The translations under genes and the position numbers were made by a program. 13,907 nucleotides of DNA from Deltaproteobacteria bacterium (lineage in GTDB: Bacteria; Desulfobacterota; Desulfarculia; Adiutricales; Adiutricaceae): assembly GCA_031257955.1 (NCBI GenBank), contig JAIRNQ010000193.1, positions 1 through 13,907 of the forward strand, written 5' to 3'. Of the stretch, positions 1 to 8,405 are shown one piece after another. The notes under the pieces are model-generated. The model searched no databases. It was given only the letters and a program-made list of their open reading frames with translations, and had not been told where the DNA came from. Numbering within the stretch: position 1 is the stretch's first letter; each line of letters opens with the position of its first letter.

Positions 1-76
1 TTGAGTCGGGACCACTTGGGCCAAGGGAACCCCCGGCCACCGGCTCTAAGCCATTTGAGTCGGGACCACTTGGGCC
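1..76 (+). repeat. 22-bp direct repeat with 54-bp period inside the transferase gene
   Basis: The same 22 bases occur at 1-22 and 55-76. The period of 54 bp keeps the reading frame, so both copies encode the same peptide (SRDHLG). The left copy may continue beyond the window edge. Confidence 0.85.
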
Positions 77-471
77 GGCCAACCCTTCTGGGCTCGCCTT
101 GGTCCGTCAGCCTAAGCCACAGTTACCCGTATGCCGTCTGCGCCCTGGCCCCCCGGGCCGTGGGCGTGGACGTGGAGCGGATCTCGCCGTTATCCGTTGG
201 GGATTTTCGGTCGGTCTTCACCCCCCGGGAGATGGCGGCCATAAACGATAGCCTTTGGCCCCAGTCGGAACTAATCCGCCGCTGGACGATCAAGGAGGCC
301 ATTTTGAAGGCCCTGGGCCTAGGGTTTTTGGCCGACCCCTTGGCTCTGGACACCAGCCCGCGAGAACCCGAGCGCCTCGTGGAGACCAAGGCCGGGCCCC
401 TCCGCTGGGACCACCTGGATTTGGCCCAAGATTTCTGGCTCTCCTGGGCCATCTTGGATACGGAGCGATAA
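1..471 (+). CDS. Sfp-type 4'-phosphopantetheinyl transferase, 5' end missing
   Basis: This enzyme would transfer phosphopantetheine from CoA to the active serine of ACP domains, activating the PKSs next door. The reading frame is open from the first base, so the true start lies upstream; 156 codons remain against about 220-240 in the family. Visible family marks are a GRPTLLGSPW stretch (the usual GKP-x-L region) leading into SLSHS, then GVDVE with metal-binding residues at D57 and E59 (numbered from base 1). WTIKEA follows, with K98 and E99 as the conserved lysine and glutamate. The stop is TAA at 469-471. The first 25 visible codons contain an in-frame duplicated LSRDHLG stretch. The gene lies 243 bp upstream of the first PKS on the same strand, as expected of a cluster-specific activating enzyme. 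The family call is firm; the N-terminus cannot be judged. Confidence 0.88.
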   Translation: MSRDHLGQGNPRPPALSHLSRDHLGRPTLLGSPWSVSLSHSYPYAVCALAPRAVGVDVERISPLSVGDFRSVFTPREMAAINDSLWPQSELIRRWTIKEAILKALGLGFLADPLALDTSPREPERLVETKAGPLRWDHLDLAQDFWLSWAILDTER

Positions 472-714
472 ACTGGGGCTATTCGCTGGCTCTGGAGGCG
501 ACCCAACCATATGGCCAATATCGGGGCCAATAATGGCCCATTATTGGGCCAATAACAGTCCATTATTTTTCTGGTAACTGGTTATTCAATTAACTGATTA
601 TAAACACATACATCTCGCCATTGTTCCAATTTAGTGGATTGTCGCCAAGGCGTTGGATGCGGATTTTTATTGTCTCGTTATTTTTGTCGCGGAGATAGAA
701 CGGGTAGGTTGTTC
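472..714. other. Leader region between transferase and first PKS gene
   Basis: This 243-bp gap is much richer in A and T than the genes around it, especially 541-635. It holds the nested inverted repeats at 527-570. A TATAAA hexamer at 599-604 could be a -10 element, but I see no convincing -35 partner, so no promoter is claimed. Just before the chosen PKS start, GGTAGG at 703-708 can serve as a ribosome binding site, 6 bases upstream of ATG 715. Confidence 0.4.
527..570 (+). terminator. Nested inverted repeats, possible terminator or attenuator
   Basis: CCAATAATGG at 527-536 is followed after one base by its exact reverse complement at 538-547. TTATTGG at 541-547 can also pair with CCAATAA at 549-555. 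AATAATGG at 529-536 has a second perfect partner, CCATTATT at 560-567, which runs into a T stretch ending at 570. The alternative folds exclude one another. The last one with its T run looks like an intrinsic terminator for the transferase gene, though the stems are A/T-rich. The attenuator idea is inference only. Confidence 0.35.
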
Positions 715-3700
715 ATGGGTGATATCGGCTATATCTTTTCTGGGCTAGGGGCTCAGTGGCTCGGCATGGGTCAAGACCTTCTGACGAAGAACGTCAAGTT
801 TAGGGAGGCCTTTAGGGAGTTTGATCGGGCCTTGGCCTCCAAAGTCGGCTGGTCCGTGGAGGAGGGTTTGGGGGACACTGGCCGCGACCTTAAGGAGGCG
901 ACCTTCTGGCACCCGGCCATCATGGCCATGGAATGGGGACTATATAAAGCCTTGGAGGGTCTGGCCCCAGTGCCGGACGTGGTCATCGGCCACAGCGGGG
1001 GCGAGGTCATGGCCGCGTTGGTCAGCGGGGCCATAAGCTTAGAGCAGGCCGCGTTTTTGGTCTCCGAGCAGATACGGCTTATGGCCAAGGCCCCAGCCGG
1101 CGGGCTCCTCCATCTGGCCATGGGTCTCGCGCGGGCGCGGGAACTGGCTTCGGATTACTCTCTTACCATAACCGCCCATAACGCCCCCAGTTCCTTCGTG
1201 GTGACCGGCAGCGAAGGGGATCTCGCGGCCCTGTCGGCTCGAGAAGATCTAAAGCCCTTAATCCGGCGGGTCTCGGCTGACCGCCCTTTTCACTGTTCGT
1301 CGTTCGCTCCGTTTGTGGACGAATTCGCCGAAAGACTCGCCCCGCTCCAACCTCAAGCGGCCGCCGTTACCTTCCTCTCGGCCAAGGATGGTCGGGTCCT
1401 CCCGGGCGAGGCCCTGGGCGCTCCCTACTGGCGCGACCACGTCGTTGAACCGGTCCGTTTCGATCTGGCGGGCTCGCTGGCCTTGGACTTAGGGCTCCGG
1501 GTGGTCCTGGACTTCTCCCCCCACCCGATACTCTTGGAGGCCTTGGCCGAGATGGCCGCCGGGAAAAATCTGGACGTCGCCACCTTCCCAATGGCCCAAA
1601 GGGGGGCGGATAGCCAAACGCTCTGGGCCGAGGCCCTAAAGGCCTTGGGCGATAGGGCGGCCACCAAGAAAAAAGGCCATGTTGCCGGAGTGGCAAGACC
1701 CGCCGGATCGAAGGGCAAAGCGGCCGCGGAAGGCGACGAATACGAGGGCCTCATTGACTTGGGGATCTTTGAGCAAACCAAGGCCGCCCTGGCCACCTTG
1801 CCCCCGGAGATGGCCCGCGCCCAGCTGGCGCGGCTAATCGTGGATATGGCCCTGGCCTTAATCGAGGAGGAAGGCCACGGAACCGACAACGGGACCGGCC
1901 ACGGGCCTGGAAACGGAACCGGCCACGGGGCTGGAAACGGAACCGGCCACGGGCCTGGAAACGGTAAAGACGGCGGGGCCGGCCATGGGGCCGGCGGCGG
2001 ACTGGCCAAGAGCGAGGTCGCCGACAAGGCCGACTTGGTCGGGCGGCCGTTCATGAGCCTGGGGCTTGGGTCTTTGGGGTTAATCCGAATGATAGCCGAG
2101 CTTAGCCAGAAAACCGGCCTGAAGCTTTCAAGTTCCCTAGTTTTTAGTTACCCAGAAGCCAGCGGGCTAGCGAACTACCTATACGATCGTTTTTTTGGCT
2201 CTGAGGCCAAGGGGAACGGTCGGGACAAAAAACGGGTTTTGTCCAGCCAACGTCTGGGAGAGCCTTTGGCCTTCGTGGGGGCCTCGGTTAGGTTTCCCGG
2301 CGGAGTAAACGATCTGGACGGCTATTGGGACCTCCTGAGCCGCGGCGTGGACGCCGTGGGGGCGATCCCCAGGAGCCGCTGGGAGGCCGAACGCTACTAT
2401 CACCCGGATCGGGAACACCCGGGGACCATGTACACCATGGAGGCCGGGTTTATTGAGGACACCTTCAGGGGCTTTGACGCCGATTTTTTCGGCCTGGCCG
2501 GAAGGGAGGCCAAACAACTTGACCCCCAGCAAAGGCTCCTATTGGAGATGAGCTGGGAGGCCTTCGAGAATGGGGCCATTAACCCTGCCGAATGGCGGGA
2601 CGGCCGGGTGGGGGTCTTTCTAGGCATGACCAATAACGAGTACGCCCGAGCCCACCGCGATTCCTATCGTCGGGAACTCATCGACGCCTATTCCCTGACC
2701 GGGACGACCATGAGCGGGGCTTGTGGGCGGATCTCCTATTTTTTTGGCTTTAGGGGGCCCTGCCTCTGCGTTGACACGGCCTGTTCCTCGGCCATGGCCG
2801 CCCTTTCCCGGGCGGCTCAGAGCCTTAGGCTCGGGGAGTGCGATCTGGCCTTGGTCGGGGCGGTCACCTTGATGCTGATCCCCGACATGCATATTTGCTT
2901 CACCAAACTGGGGGCCATCAGCCCGGATGGACGCTGTAAGACCTTTGACGACGGGGCCGACGGTTACGGACGGGGCGAGGGGGGAGCGGTCGTTCTCCTA
3001 AAGCGCCTGTCCGACGCCCAAGCCGACGGCGATTTGATTATGGGTCTCCTCCTAGGCCAAGCCCTCAACCAGGACGGGCGCAGTAACGGTCTGACCGCCC
3101 CCAGCGGGTTGGCCCAGCGAGAGCTCATAGAGGAGACCTTGGCGCTGAGCGGTCTTAGCCCGGCGGACGTCGATTACGTGGAAGCCCACGGGACGGGCAC
3201 GGCCCTGGGCGACTCGGTCGAGCTTTTGGCCCTATCCCAGGCCTATGGCCCCGGAAGGGTCCAGCCCCTGGCCCTGGGCTCGGTCAAGGCCAATATCGGA
3301 CACCTGGAACCCGCGGCCGCCCTGGCCTCGCTTCTGAAGATCCTGGTCTGCTTTAGGGAAGGCTTTATTCCGGCCAATATCCACCTAAAAACGCCCAACA
3401 AACATTTCGACTGGAATACTGGACGCCTCTTGGCCCCGACCAGCCCGATACTCTGGAAAACCCCCCCCGGTAGGCCCAAACGGGCTGGCTTTAGCGCCTT
3501 TGGATTTTCCGGGGTAAACGGCCACGCCATCGTCGAGGAATATATCCCCCCCGCCCCCGTCGCCGTCAACGTAGTTGCCGGCGCCGAGGCGACCGTCGCC
3601 GGGGCGAACGTAAACGACGTTACCGTTGCCGTTGTGCCGGATTGGAAGCTTCCGCCGCTTCCGTTGTTTCTCTCGGCCAAGAGCCCCGGGGCCCTTAGGG

Positions 3701-6700
3701 AGCTGGCCAGGCGGGTGGCCGAGAGGCTCGCGGGGGCCAGCCACCAGGAGGCGGCCTCGTTGTGTCTTAGCTTAGCCTTACATAGACCGCATTTTGATTA
3801 TCGGCTGGCCCTAGTCGGGTCCAAGCCCTCGGACCTTACGGCCATAGCCAACCGGGAACCCGCCAAGACCAGCGGGGTGCCCAAGATTGGACTTCTCTTC
3901 ACCGGCCAGGGGGCCCAGCGCCCTGGGGTGGGCCTGGAACTTAGCGGCCACTACCAAGCCCTAAAGGACAGCCTTGAGCGCTCGGCGGCCATCTTGGCCC
4001 CTCTGGGCCTGGATCTCATAACCGTACTGGACCCGGCCTGGACCCCCGAGGAGACGGCCGAGACCTCCGTTTCCCAGCCCCTGATTGTCGCCGTAAGCTT
4101 AGCCTTGCTGGATCTCTGGACCAGTCTGGGCCTCTCCTTTGACTCGGTCCTGGGGCACAGCGTGGGCGAGTTCCCGGCCATGGTAGCCGCCGGTTTTCTC
4201 TCGGCCCGACAGGCCCTGGAGTTGGTGATCCAAAGGGGCCGCCTGATGGGCGCGGCCCCCGGCCAAGGGGGCATGATGGCCGTCTTTCTTTCGGCCGGGG
4301 AGATGGGCGACGTTTTAAAAGATTTCCCAAGCCTCAGCCTGGCCGCCGACAACGCCCCCAGTTCGGTCACCGTGGCCGGCCCCAACGCCGGGCTCTCTAA
4401 ACTCGGGGCCTTTCTGGAGGCGCAAAAAATCCCTTACGCGCCCCTTAGAGTCTCCAAGGCCTTTCACACGGCCCACATGGCCGAGGCCGCCGAGGGGGTG
4501 GCCCTGGCCGCCGAAAGGATCCTGGGAAAGGCCGTGGCCGCCCCGGCCACCGGGGCCTTTCCCACCCTAATCTCCACGGCCACCGCCGAAAGCCTTAGCG
4601 AAATTACGCCAAGCTATTTTAGGGATCAGATAAACGGGCCGGTGGTTTTTAGGACGGCCTCCCAACGAATGGCCAAGAGGGTCCAGGTGGCCCTGGAGGC
4701 CGGACCGGGGGCGGCCCTCTCGGGCCTGGCCAGGGAGAGCGCGGGCCTCAAGGCCTTTCCCAGCCTCAAGGCCGGTCAGGGCGAGCTTAAGAGCTTCCTC
4801 TCGGCCGCGGCGGGTCTCTATCTGGCTGGGATTAACCTGAATTATAAGGCCCTCTTCGCGCCGCTACCCGGGAAACGGGTCAGTTTACCCCTCTACCCCT
4901 TTCAGCGAGAGGAGTATTGGATGGAGGTGGTGACGGACCCGCCAATCGAAACTCGCCCAAAGACTTCGGGCCAAGGCTTGGACGGGGCCAGCCCCACCTT
5001 TGGGGGCCAAGCCAGCCCCGCCTTTGGGGACGAGGCCAGCCCCCTTTTGGGCCATAGGCCCATAAGCCCCGCCTTTGGGGACGAGGCCAGCCCCCTTTTG
5101 GGCAATAGGCTCATAAGCCCCGCCTTTGGGGAAGCGGTCGTTTTTGAGAAACGCTTCACCGAGAAAAGTCCCTATTTCCTGAGCGAGCACATCCTCTTCG
5201 ATCTGGCGGTCAGCCCGGCCACCGGGCACTTGGCCATGGTCCTGGCCGCGGTTAAGGCCATACGCGGTTCGCCGCTTTGCGAAATCTCTGAGGTCACCTT
5301 CGAGCGGCCTCTCACGCTGGCGAAAGGCCAAGAAAGGCTGGTCCAAGTCATCGTCGACCAACCCCAGGCCAAGACCAGTCCTTTCAGGCTCATAAGTCGC
5401 CTTTCCACCAGCCAGTCCTTCACCGACCACGCCAGAGGGACGGTGACCTTTGGCCCGCCGGACGGGAAAGGGCTGGAAGGCCAGAAACTGCCCCTTGGGC
5501 CTCCCAGGAAAATAACCGGCGAGGATTTTTACAACCGGTTTATCAAAAACGGCTATAATTTGGGGCCAAGTTTTACTAGAATTAGAGACATCGAGCTTTA
5601 CGCGATCCCAAACGAAGCCGACCTGATCGTCACCCAGGTCGAGGGACTCGCCTCCGAGCCCCAATACGCGCCTGGCCAAACCCGCTTGGCTAGCCAGGCC
5701 AGTCCGGCTAGCCAAGCCAATCCGGCAAGCTTTGAGGGGGAGGTTATCTACCCCGGGACCCTTGACTCCATACTCCAGAGCGTTATGCCGCCCTTAATCG
5801 ATGGCGCCGAGATATTGATGGCCTCGTCCGAAAAACTCTTTGTCCCCTTTTACCTGGGAAGCCTCAAAATCCTAGGGGACATCCCCAACCGCCTTACCTG
5901 CCAGGCCCGAGGCGAGCTCAGCCCGTTGGGCCACATAAATGGGCTGGTTAAGGCCTACGACCAAACGGGGCGGCCCATACTGGCTTTTGAGGATCTCACC
6001 TTTAAGGAATCCCCGTTCTCCAGTCAGGAGGCCTACGAAAGCCTTGAGGACCAGGACGATCCCAAATCCTTCGGCGATTTGTTTTACGTCGAAAAATGGC
6101 TCGAAGCCTCAGACCTCCCGAGCAAAGCCTCCCAGCCCCAAGGGACCGACTCGTCAAGCCCTTTCGACAAACGCCCACGTCTTAGGATAATCCACCTGGG
6201 CCAGGGCGAGGTGCCCCTTGGCAAAACTTCGCCAGACGAGATCGTTTTTAGTCTCTCGCCCGACGGGGCCCTTGGCGAGGCCTCGCCAAGCGAGATCGTT
6301 TTAACGCTCTCGCCCCAAGGGGTCCTTGACGAGCGCGCCCGCGACGGGACCCTTGAGGCGCTCCCGCCCGACGGGACCCTGACCCTTGAAGAGTTCACCC
6401 GCGACGGGACCCTTGGGGATCTCCCAGAACTGGCCGGGAGTCTTTTCATGGAGGCTCTGGAGGCGCTCAAGTGGGCCATAGCTTCCCCGGTCCCGAAGCG
6501 GATTCACCTGATCACCTTTGGGGCCCGGAAGGTCTTTGACTCTGACCAAATCGCCCCCATAGGGTCGGCCCTTCTGGGGCTTGCCCGAACCCTGGCCCTA
6601 GAAAATCCCGGCCATTTGGGTATGATCCTGGACCTTCCTCTCTATGGCCAAAGTGGATCTGGCCCAGAAAGATCTATCCGCTCGGGAAAGGACTTTTCCC

Positions 6701-8121
6701 TGGCCCTGGATATGATTGACGATTACCTAACCTCAGGGAAAACCGAGCCCATCGAGCTGGCCCTCCGGGAGGGGCGCCGGTACCGACCCGAGATCGCCAG
6801 ATTGCCGCTGGCCAAAACGGCCAGCCTTAAAGATCGCTCGGAAGGGTTTCAGCTTATCGCCGGGGCCAACGGGGCCCTGGCCAAGCACTTGGCCCGCCAC
6901 CTGGCCCAAGGGAGCGCCACCCGGCTGGCCTTTCTGAGCCGCCAAAAGAAAGAGTTTAGTCAGGTGCCCCCGGACCCGGAAAAGACGGCGCTCCTTACCG
7001 AACTAAAGGCCTTAGGGACGCGGGTTGTCGAGCTGCGCGCCGACGTGACTGACCTGGAAGCCTTGCGGGAAGCCCTATCCCGACTGCGGGAGGAAGGGCC
7101 GATCAAAGGCGTCTGGCACCTGGTCGGGCGCCTTTCCGACGCTTTGATTACGGATCTGGACCAAGACAAGGTAACCAAGGTGTTCGGGCCCAAGGTTCAA
7201 GGGGCGATAAACCTTCACTTAGCCACTCTTGAAGACCCTCTGGAAGAATTCACGGTCTTCTCCTCGGCCGCGGCCTTACTGGGCTCCGGCGGCCAGGCCA
7301 ACTATACCGCGGCCAATCTTATCTTGGAGGCCCTAATCAATGGCCGAAGGGGCCAAGATCTTCCCGGCGCCGCCCTAGCTTGGGGCCCCTGGGCCCAAGG
7401 CGGCATGGCCGAGGGGCCTGGGCGCGAGCGAAACCTCAAGAGTATGGGTTTTACGCCCCTCAAGCCCAGAGTGGCCCTAACCGCCCTGGAAGCGGCATTG
7501 GCCAACGGCGAGGCCGTCACCGCCATCGCCCGGGTTAATTGGGCCAAGATGGCCGAAAAGCCCGAAAGATGCCTAGATACCAGGCTAATGGCCCTATTTA
7601 GCGATCTTCCGGGCACTGGCCCCAGAGTTAACCCGCAAAGCCAAAGCGGGGACAATCAAAGCGCCCTCTCGCCCATAACCTTGGCCTTGGAAGAAGGGCT
7701 AAGGTGGATGGCCCAAACGGGGGACATTGAGCCCCTGACCCAAGCCTTAACCGCCCTGGCCGCCGATCTCCTGGGCTTCCCCCCGGAGAGGATAGAGCGA
7801 CATAAACCGCTAAACGATTACGGGTTTGACTCGCTGATGGTCGTCTCGCTCCGTAATCACCTGAGCCGGGCCCTAGGCCGGAACGTCCCGGTGACCTTAG
7901 CCTTCGAGCACCCAAGCGTCGCCGCCATTGCCGACTGGCTCTACGAGAACCAGCCCGCCGAACCCGCCGTGTCCCCTGGACCCGCCTGCCCAGAAACCAT
8001 AAGTCTTACCTCCCCGGACGCCAATGGCTTCGAGACCGAGGAGGACCCAGAGTCTTCCGACACCGCGGACCTGGCCCAGAACCTCATAGAGTATATCGAT
8101 CGCCTCCTGGACGACATCTGA
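715..8121 (+). CDS. Type I modular polyketide synthase, AT-ACP-KS-AT-DH-KR-ACP
   Basis: This 2468-residue protein is a loading module plus one extension module. AT1 (about 5-310) has GHSGGE with S94 and H193, but Gln119 where extender ATs have the Arg of RGxLM. ACP1 (about 365-500) has S453 in LGLGSLGL. KS (about 514-942) has C690, H825 and H863. AT2 (about 1058-1345) has GHSVGE S1149, R1174 and KAFH H1251, the malonyl type. DH (about 1473-1765) has H1492 and D1684 in DSILQ. The KR structural half (about 1790-2045) and catalytic half have K2160, S2184 and Y2197, with LSD near the B-type position and a poor cofactor loop (AGANGALA at 2049-2056). ACP2 has S2373 in GFDSL. There is no ER or thioesterase. 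The acidic C-terminal helix LAQNLIEYIDRLLDDI looks like a docking element for the next PKS. ATG 715 is preferred over GTG 634 because GGTAGG lies 6 bases upstream and the AT begins at once. Several linkers and domains carry in-frame tandem repeats. Confidence 0.95.
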   Translation: MGDIGYIFSGLGAQWLGMGQDLLTKNVKFREAFREFDRALASKVGWSVEEGLGDTGRDLKEATFWHPAIMAMEWGLYKALEGLAPVPDVVIGHSGGEVMAALVSGAISLEQAAFLVSEQIRLMAKAPAGGLLHLAMGLARARELASDYSLTITAHNAPSSFVVTGSEGDLAALSAREDLKPLIRRVSADRPFHCSSFAPFVDEFAERLAPLQPQAAAVTFLSAKDGRVLPGEALGAPYWRDHVVEPVRFDLAGSLALDLGLRVVLDFSPHPILLEALAEMAAGKNLDVATFPMAQRGADSQTLWAEALKALGDRAATKKKGHVAGVARPAGSKGKAAAEGDEYEGLIDLGIFEQTKAALATLPPEMARAQLARLIVDMALALIEEEGHGTDNGTGHGPGNGTGHGAGNGTGHGPGNGKDGGAGHGAGGGLAKSEVADKADLVGRPFMSLGLGSLGLIRMIAELSQKTGLKLSSSLVFSYPEASGLANYLYDRFFGSEAKGNGRDKKRVLSSQRLGEPLAFVGASVRFPGGVNDLDGYWDLLSRGVDAVGAIPRSRWEAERYYHPDREHPGTMYTMEAGFIEDTFRGFDADFFGLAGREAKQLDPQQRLLLEMSWEAFENGAINPAEWRDGRVGVFLGMTNNEYARAHRDSYRRELIDAYSLTGTTMSGACGRISYFFGFRGPCLCVDTACSSAMAALSRAAQSLRLGECDLALVGAVTLMLIPDMHICFTKLGAISPDGRCKTFDDGADGYGRGEGGAVVLLKRLSDAQADGDLIMGLLLGQALNQDGRSNGLTAPSGLAQRELIEETLALSGLSPADVDYVEAHGTGTALGDSVELLALSQAYGPGRVQPLALGSVKANIGHLEPAAALASLLKILVCFREGFIPANIHLKTPNKHFDWNTGRLLAPTSPILWKTPPGRPKRAGFSAFGFSGVNGHAIVEEYIPPAPVAVNVVAGAEATVAGANVNDVTVAVVPDWKLPPLPLFLSAKSPGALRELARRVAERLAGASHQEAASLCLSLALHRPHFDYRLALVGSKPSDLTAIANREPAKTSGVPKIGLLFTGQGAQRPGVGLELSGHYQALKDSLERSAAILAPLGLDLITVLDPAWTPEETAETSVSQPLIVAVSLALLDLWTSLGLSFDSVLGHSVGEFPAMVAAGFLSARQALELVIQRGRLMGAAPGQGGMMAVFLSAGEMGDVLKDFPSLSLAADNAPSSVTVAGPNAGLSKLGAFLEAQKIPYAPLRVSKAFHTAHMAEAAEGVALAAERILGKAVAAPATGAFPTLISTATAESLSEITPSYFRDQINGPVVFRTASQRMAKRVQVALEAGPGAALSGLARESAGLKAFPSLKAGQGELKSFLSAAAGLYLAGINLNYKALFAPLPGKRVSLPLYPFQREEYWMEVVTDPPIETRPKTSGQGLDGASPTFGGQASPAFGDEASPLLGHRPISPAFGDEASPLLGNRLISPAFGEAVVFEKRFTEKSPYFLSEHILFDLAVSPATGHLAMVLAAVKAIRGSPLCEISEVTFERPLTLAKGQERLVQVIVDQPQAKTSPFRLISRLSTSQSFTDHARGTVTFGPPDGKGLEGQKLPLGPPRKITGEDFYNRFIKNGYNLGPSFTRIRDIELYAIPNEADLIVTQVEGLASEPQYAPGQTRLASQASPASQANPASFEGEVIYPGTLDSILQSVMPPLIDGAEILMASSEKLFVPFYLGSLKILGDIPNRLTCQARGELSPLGHINGLVKAYDQTGRPILAFEDLTFKESPFSSQEAYESLEDQDDPKSFGDLFYVEKWLEASDLPSKASQPQGTDSSSPFDKRPRLRIIHLGQGEVPLGKTSPDEIVFSLSPDGALGEASPSEIVLTLSPQGVLDERARDGTLEALPPDGTLTLEEFTRDGTLGDLPELAGSLFMEALEALKWAIASPVPKRIHLITFGARKVFDSDQIAPIGSALLGLARTLALENPGHLGMILDLPLYGQSGSGPERSIRSGKDFSLALDMIDDYLTSGKTEPIELALREGRRYRPEIARLPLAKTASLKDRSEGFQLIAGANGALAKHLARHLAQGSATRLAFLSRQKKEFSQVPPDPEKTALLTELKALGTRVVELRADVTDLEALREALSRLREEGPIKGVWHLVGRLSDALITDLDQDKVTKVFGPKVQGAINLHLATLEDPLEEFTVFSSAAALLGSGGQANYTAANLILEALINGRRGQDLPGAALAWGPWAQGGMAEGPGRERNLKSMGFTPLKPRVALTALEAALANGEAVTAIARVNWAKMAEKPERCLDTRLMALFSDLPGTGPRVNPQSQSGDNQSALSPITLALEEGLRWMAQTGDIEPLTQALTALAADLLGFPPERIERHKPLNDYGFDSLMVVSLRNHLSRALGRNVPVTLAFEHPSVAAIADWLYENQPAEPAVSPGPACPETISLTSPDANGFETEEDPESSDTADLAQNLIEYIDRLLDDI
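1873..2001 (+). repeat. 24-bp tandem repeat encoding GHGPGNGT, inside ACP1
   Basis: Clear 24-bp units start at 1897, 1921 and 1945, preceded by a diverged unit at 1873 (GHGTDNGT) and followed by a decaying Gly-rich tail to about 2001. They encode a flexible Gly/His/Asn stretch at residues 387-429. It lies between the first ACP helix (about VDMALALIEEE) and the segment leading to the phosphopantetheine serine S453, so it lengthens loop 1 of the carrier fold. Confidence 0.9.
5014..5131 (+). repeat. 51-bp tandem repeat in the AT2-DH linker
   Basis: Two near-identical 51-bp units (5014-5064 and 5065-5115) are followed by the first 16 bases of a third. A decayed related copy lies just upstream near 4990. 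They encode SPAFGDEASPLLG followed by four variable residues per unit, 17 residues each, between the YPFQREEYW motif ending the post-AT linker and the start of DH. Confidence 0.92.
5686..5730 (+). repeat. 18-bp tandem repeat inside the DH domain
   Basis: Two and a half 18-bp units (5686-5703, 5704-5721, 5722-5730) encode LASQAS, PASQAN and PAS. They lie between the GYNLGPSF motif and the catalytic D1684 of DH. They help explain the H1492 to D1684 spacing of 192 residues, longer than the roughly 160 usual for PKS DHs. Confidence 0.75.
6227..6334 (+). repeat. 54-bp imperfect tandem repeat in the KR structural region
   Basis: Two imperfect 54-bp units, 6227-6280 and 6281-6334, both contain a TCGCCA core and GAGATCGTTTT, and encode related peptides (SPDEIVFSLSPDGALGEA and SPSEIVLTLSPQGVLDER). 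The period keeps the frame. Confidence 0.75.
6342..6420 (+). repeat. CGACGGGACCCT repeats, 27- and 33-bp spacing
   Basis: The core CGACGGGACCCT starts at 6342, 6369 and 6402, with a related core at 6261. Spacings of 27 and 33 bp keep the frame and yield DGTL each time. Together with the 54-bp array just upstream this makes a repeat-rich spacer in the KR structural region. Confidence 0.65.
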
Positions 8122-8145
8122 GTTCCCGGCCACGGTCCGGGGGCC

Positions 8146-8405
8146 GGGGCCGCCCGAAGGGCGATATGGATCGCCCTCCCAGACGACCTTTGAGTTTAGC
8201 CTAAACGGCCCCTTTCAAGTCCGGCCCCGGTCAGGGGCCGCCCGGAGGGCGATATGGATCGCCCTTCCAGACGACCTTTGAGTTTAGCCTAAACGGCCCC
8301 TTTCGAGTTCGGCCCCGGACCGGGGCCGCCCGAAGGGCGATATGGATCGCCCTCCCAGACGACCTTTGAGTTTAGCCTAAACGGCCCCTTTCGAGTCCGG
8401 CCCCT
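8146..8405. repeat. Three 88-bp tandem repeats between the two PKS genes
   Basis: Units start at 8146, 8234 and 8322 with exactly 88-bp spacing and only a few differences; the third runs into the 16-bp array. Each unit contains two inverted repeats: GGGCGAT and ATCGCCC around ATGG, and GTTTAG and CTAAAC around one base. At two positions flanking the first stem, unit 2 differs from units 1 and 3 on both sides, turning an A-C mismatch into a G-T wobble. The period is not a multiple of three and no + strand reading frame fits, so this is non-coding. With the next array it fills the 386-bp gap 8122-8507. Confidence 0.95.

Noticed and set aside
513..554. GGCCAATA as a shared operator (513, 525, 547 and 13654)
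   Set aside because: The same octamer also occurs within the first PKS coding sequence at 3288 and 3372, so with such GGCC-rich DNA it is not specific enough.
634..714. GTG at 634 as start of the first PKS
   Set aside because: No ribosome site before it, and the added 27 residues (Cys- and Arg-rich) do not belong to an AT. ATG 715 has GGTAGG at good spacing and directly precedes the AT fold.
4885..5715. 276-codon minus-strand frame with Gly/Pro/Lys repeats
   Set aside because: It is antisense to the AT2-DH linker and DH, and its repeats are the complement of the 51-bp array; the sense strand shows clear DH motifs.
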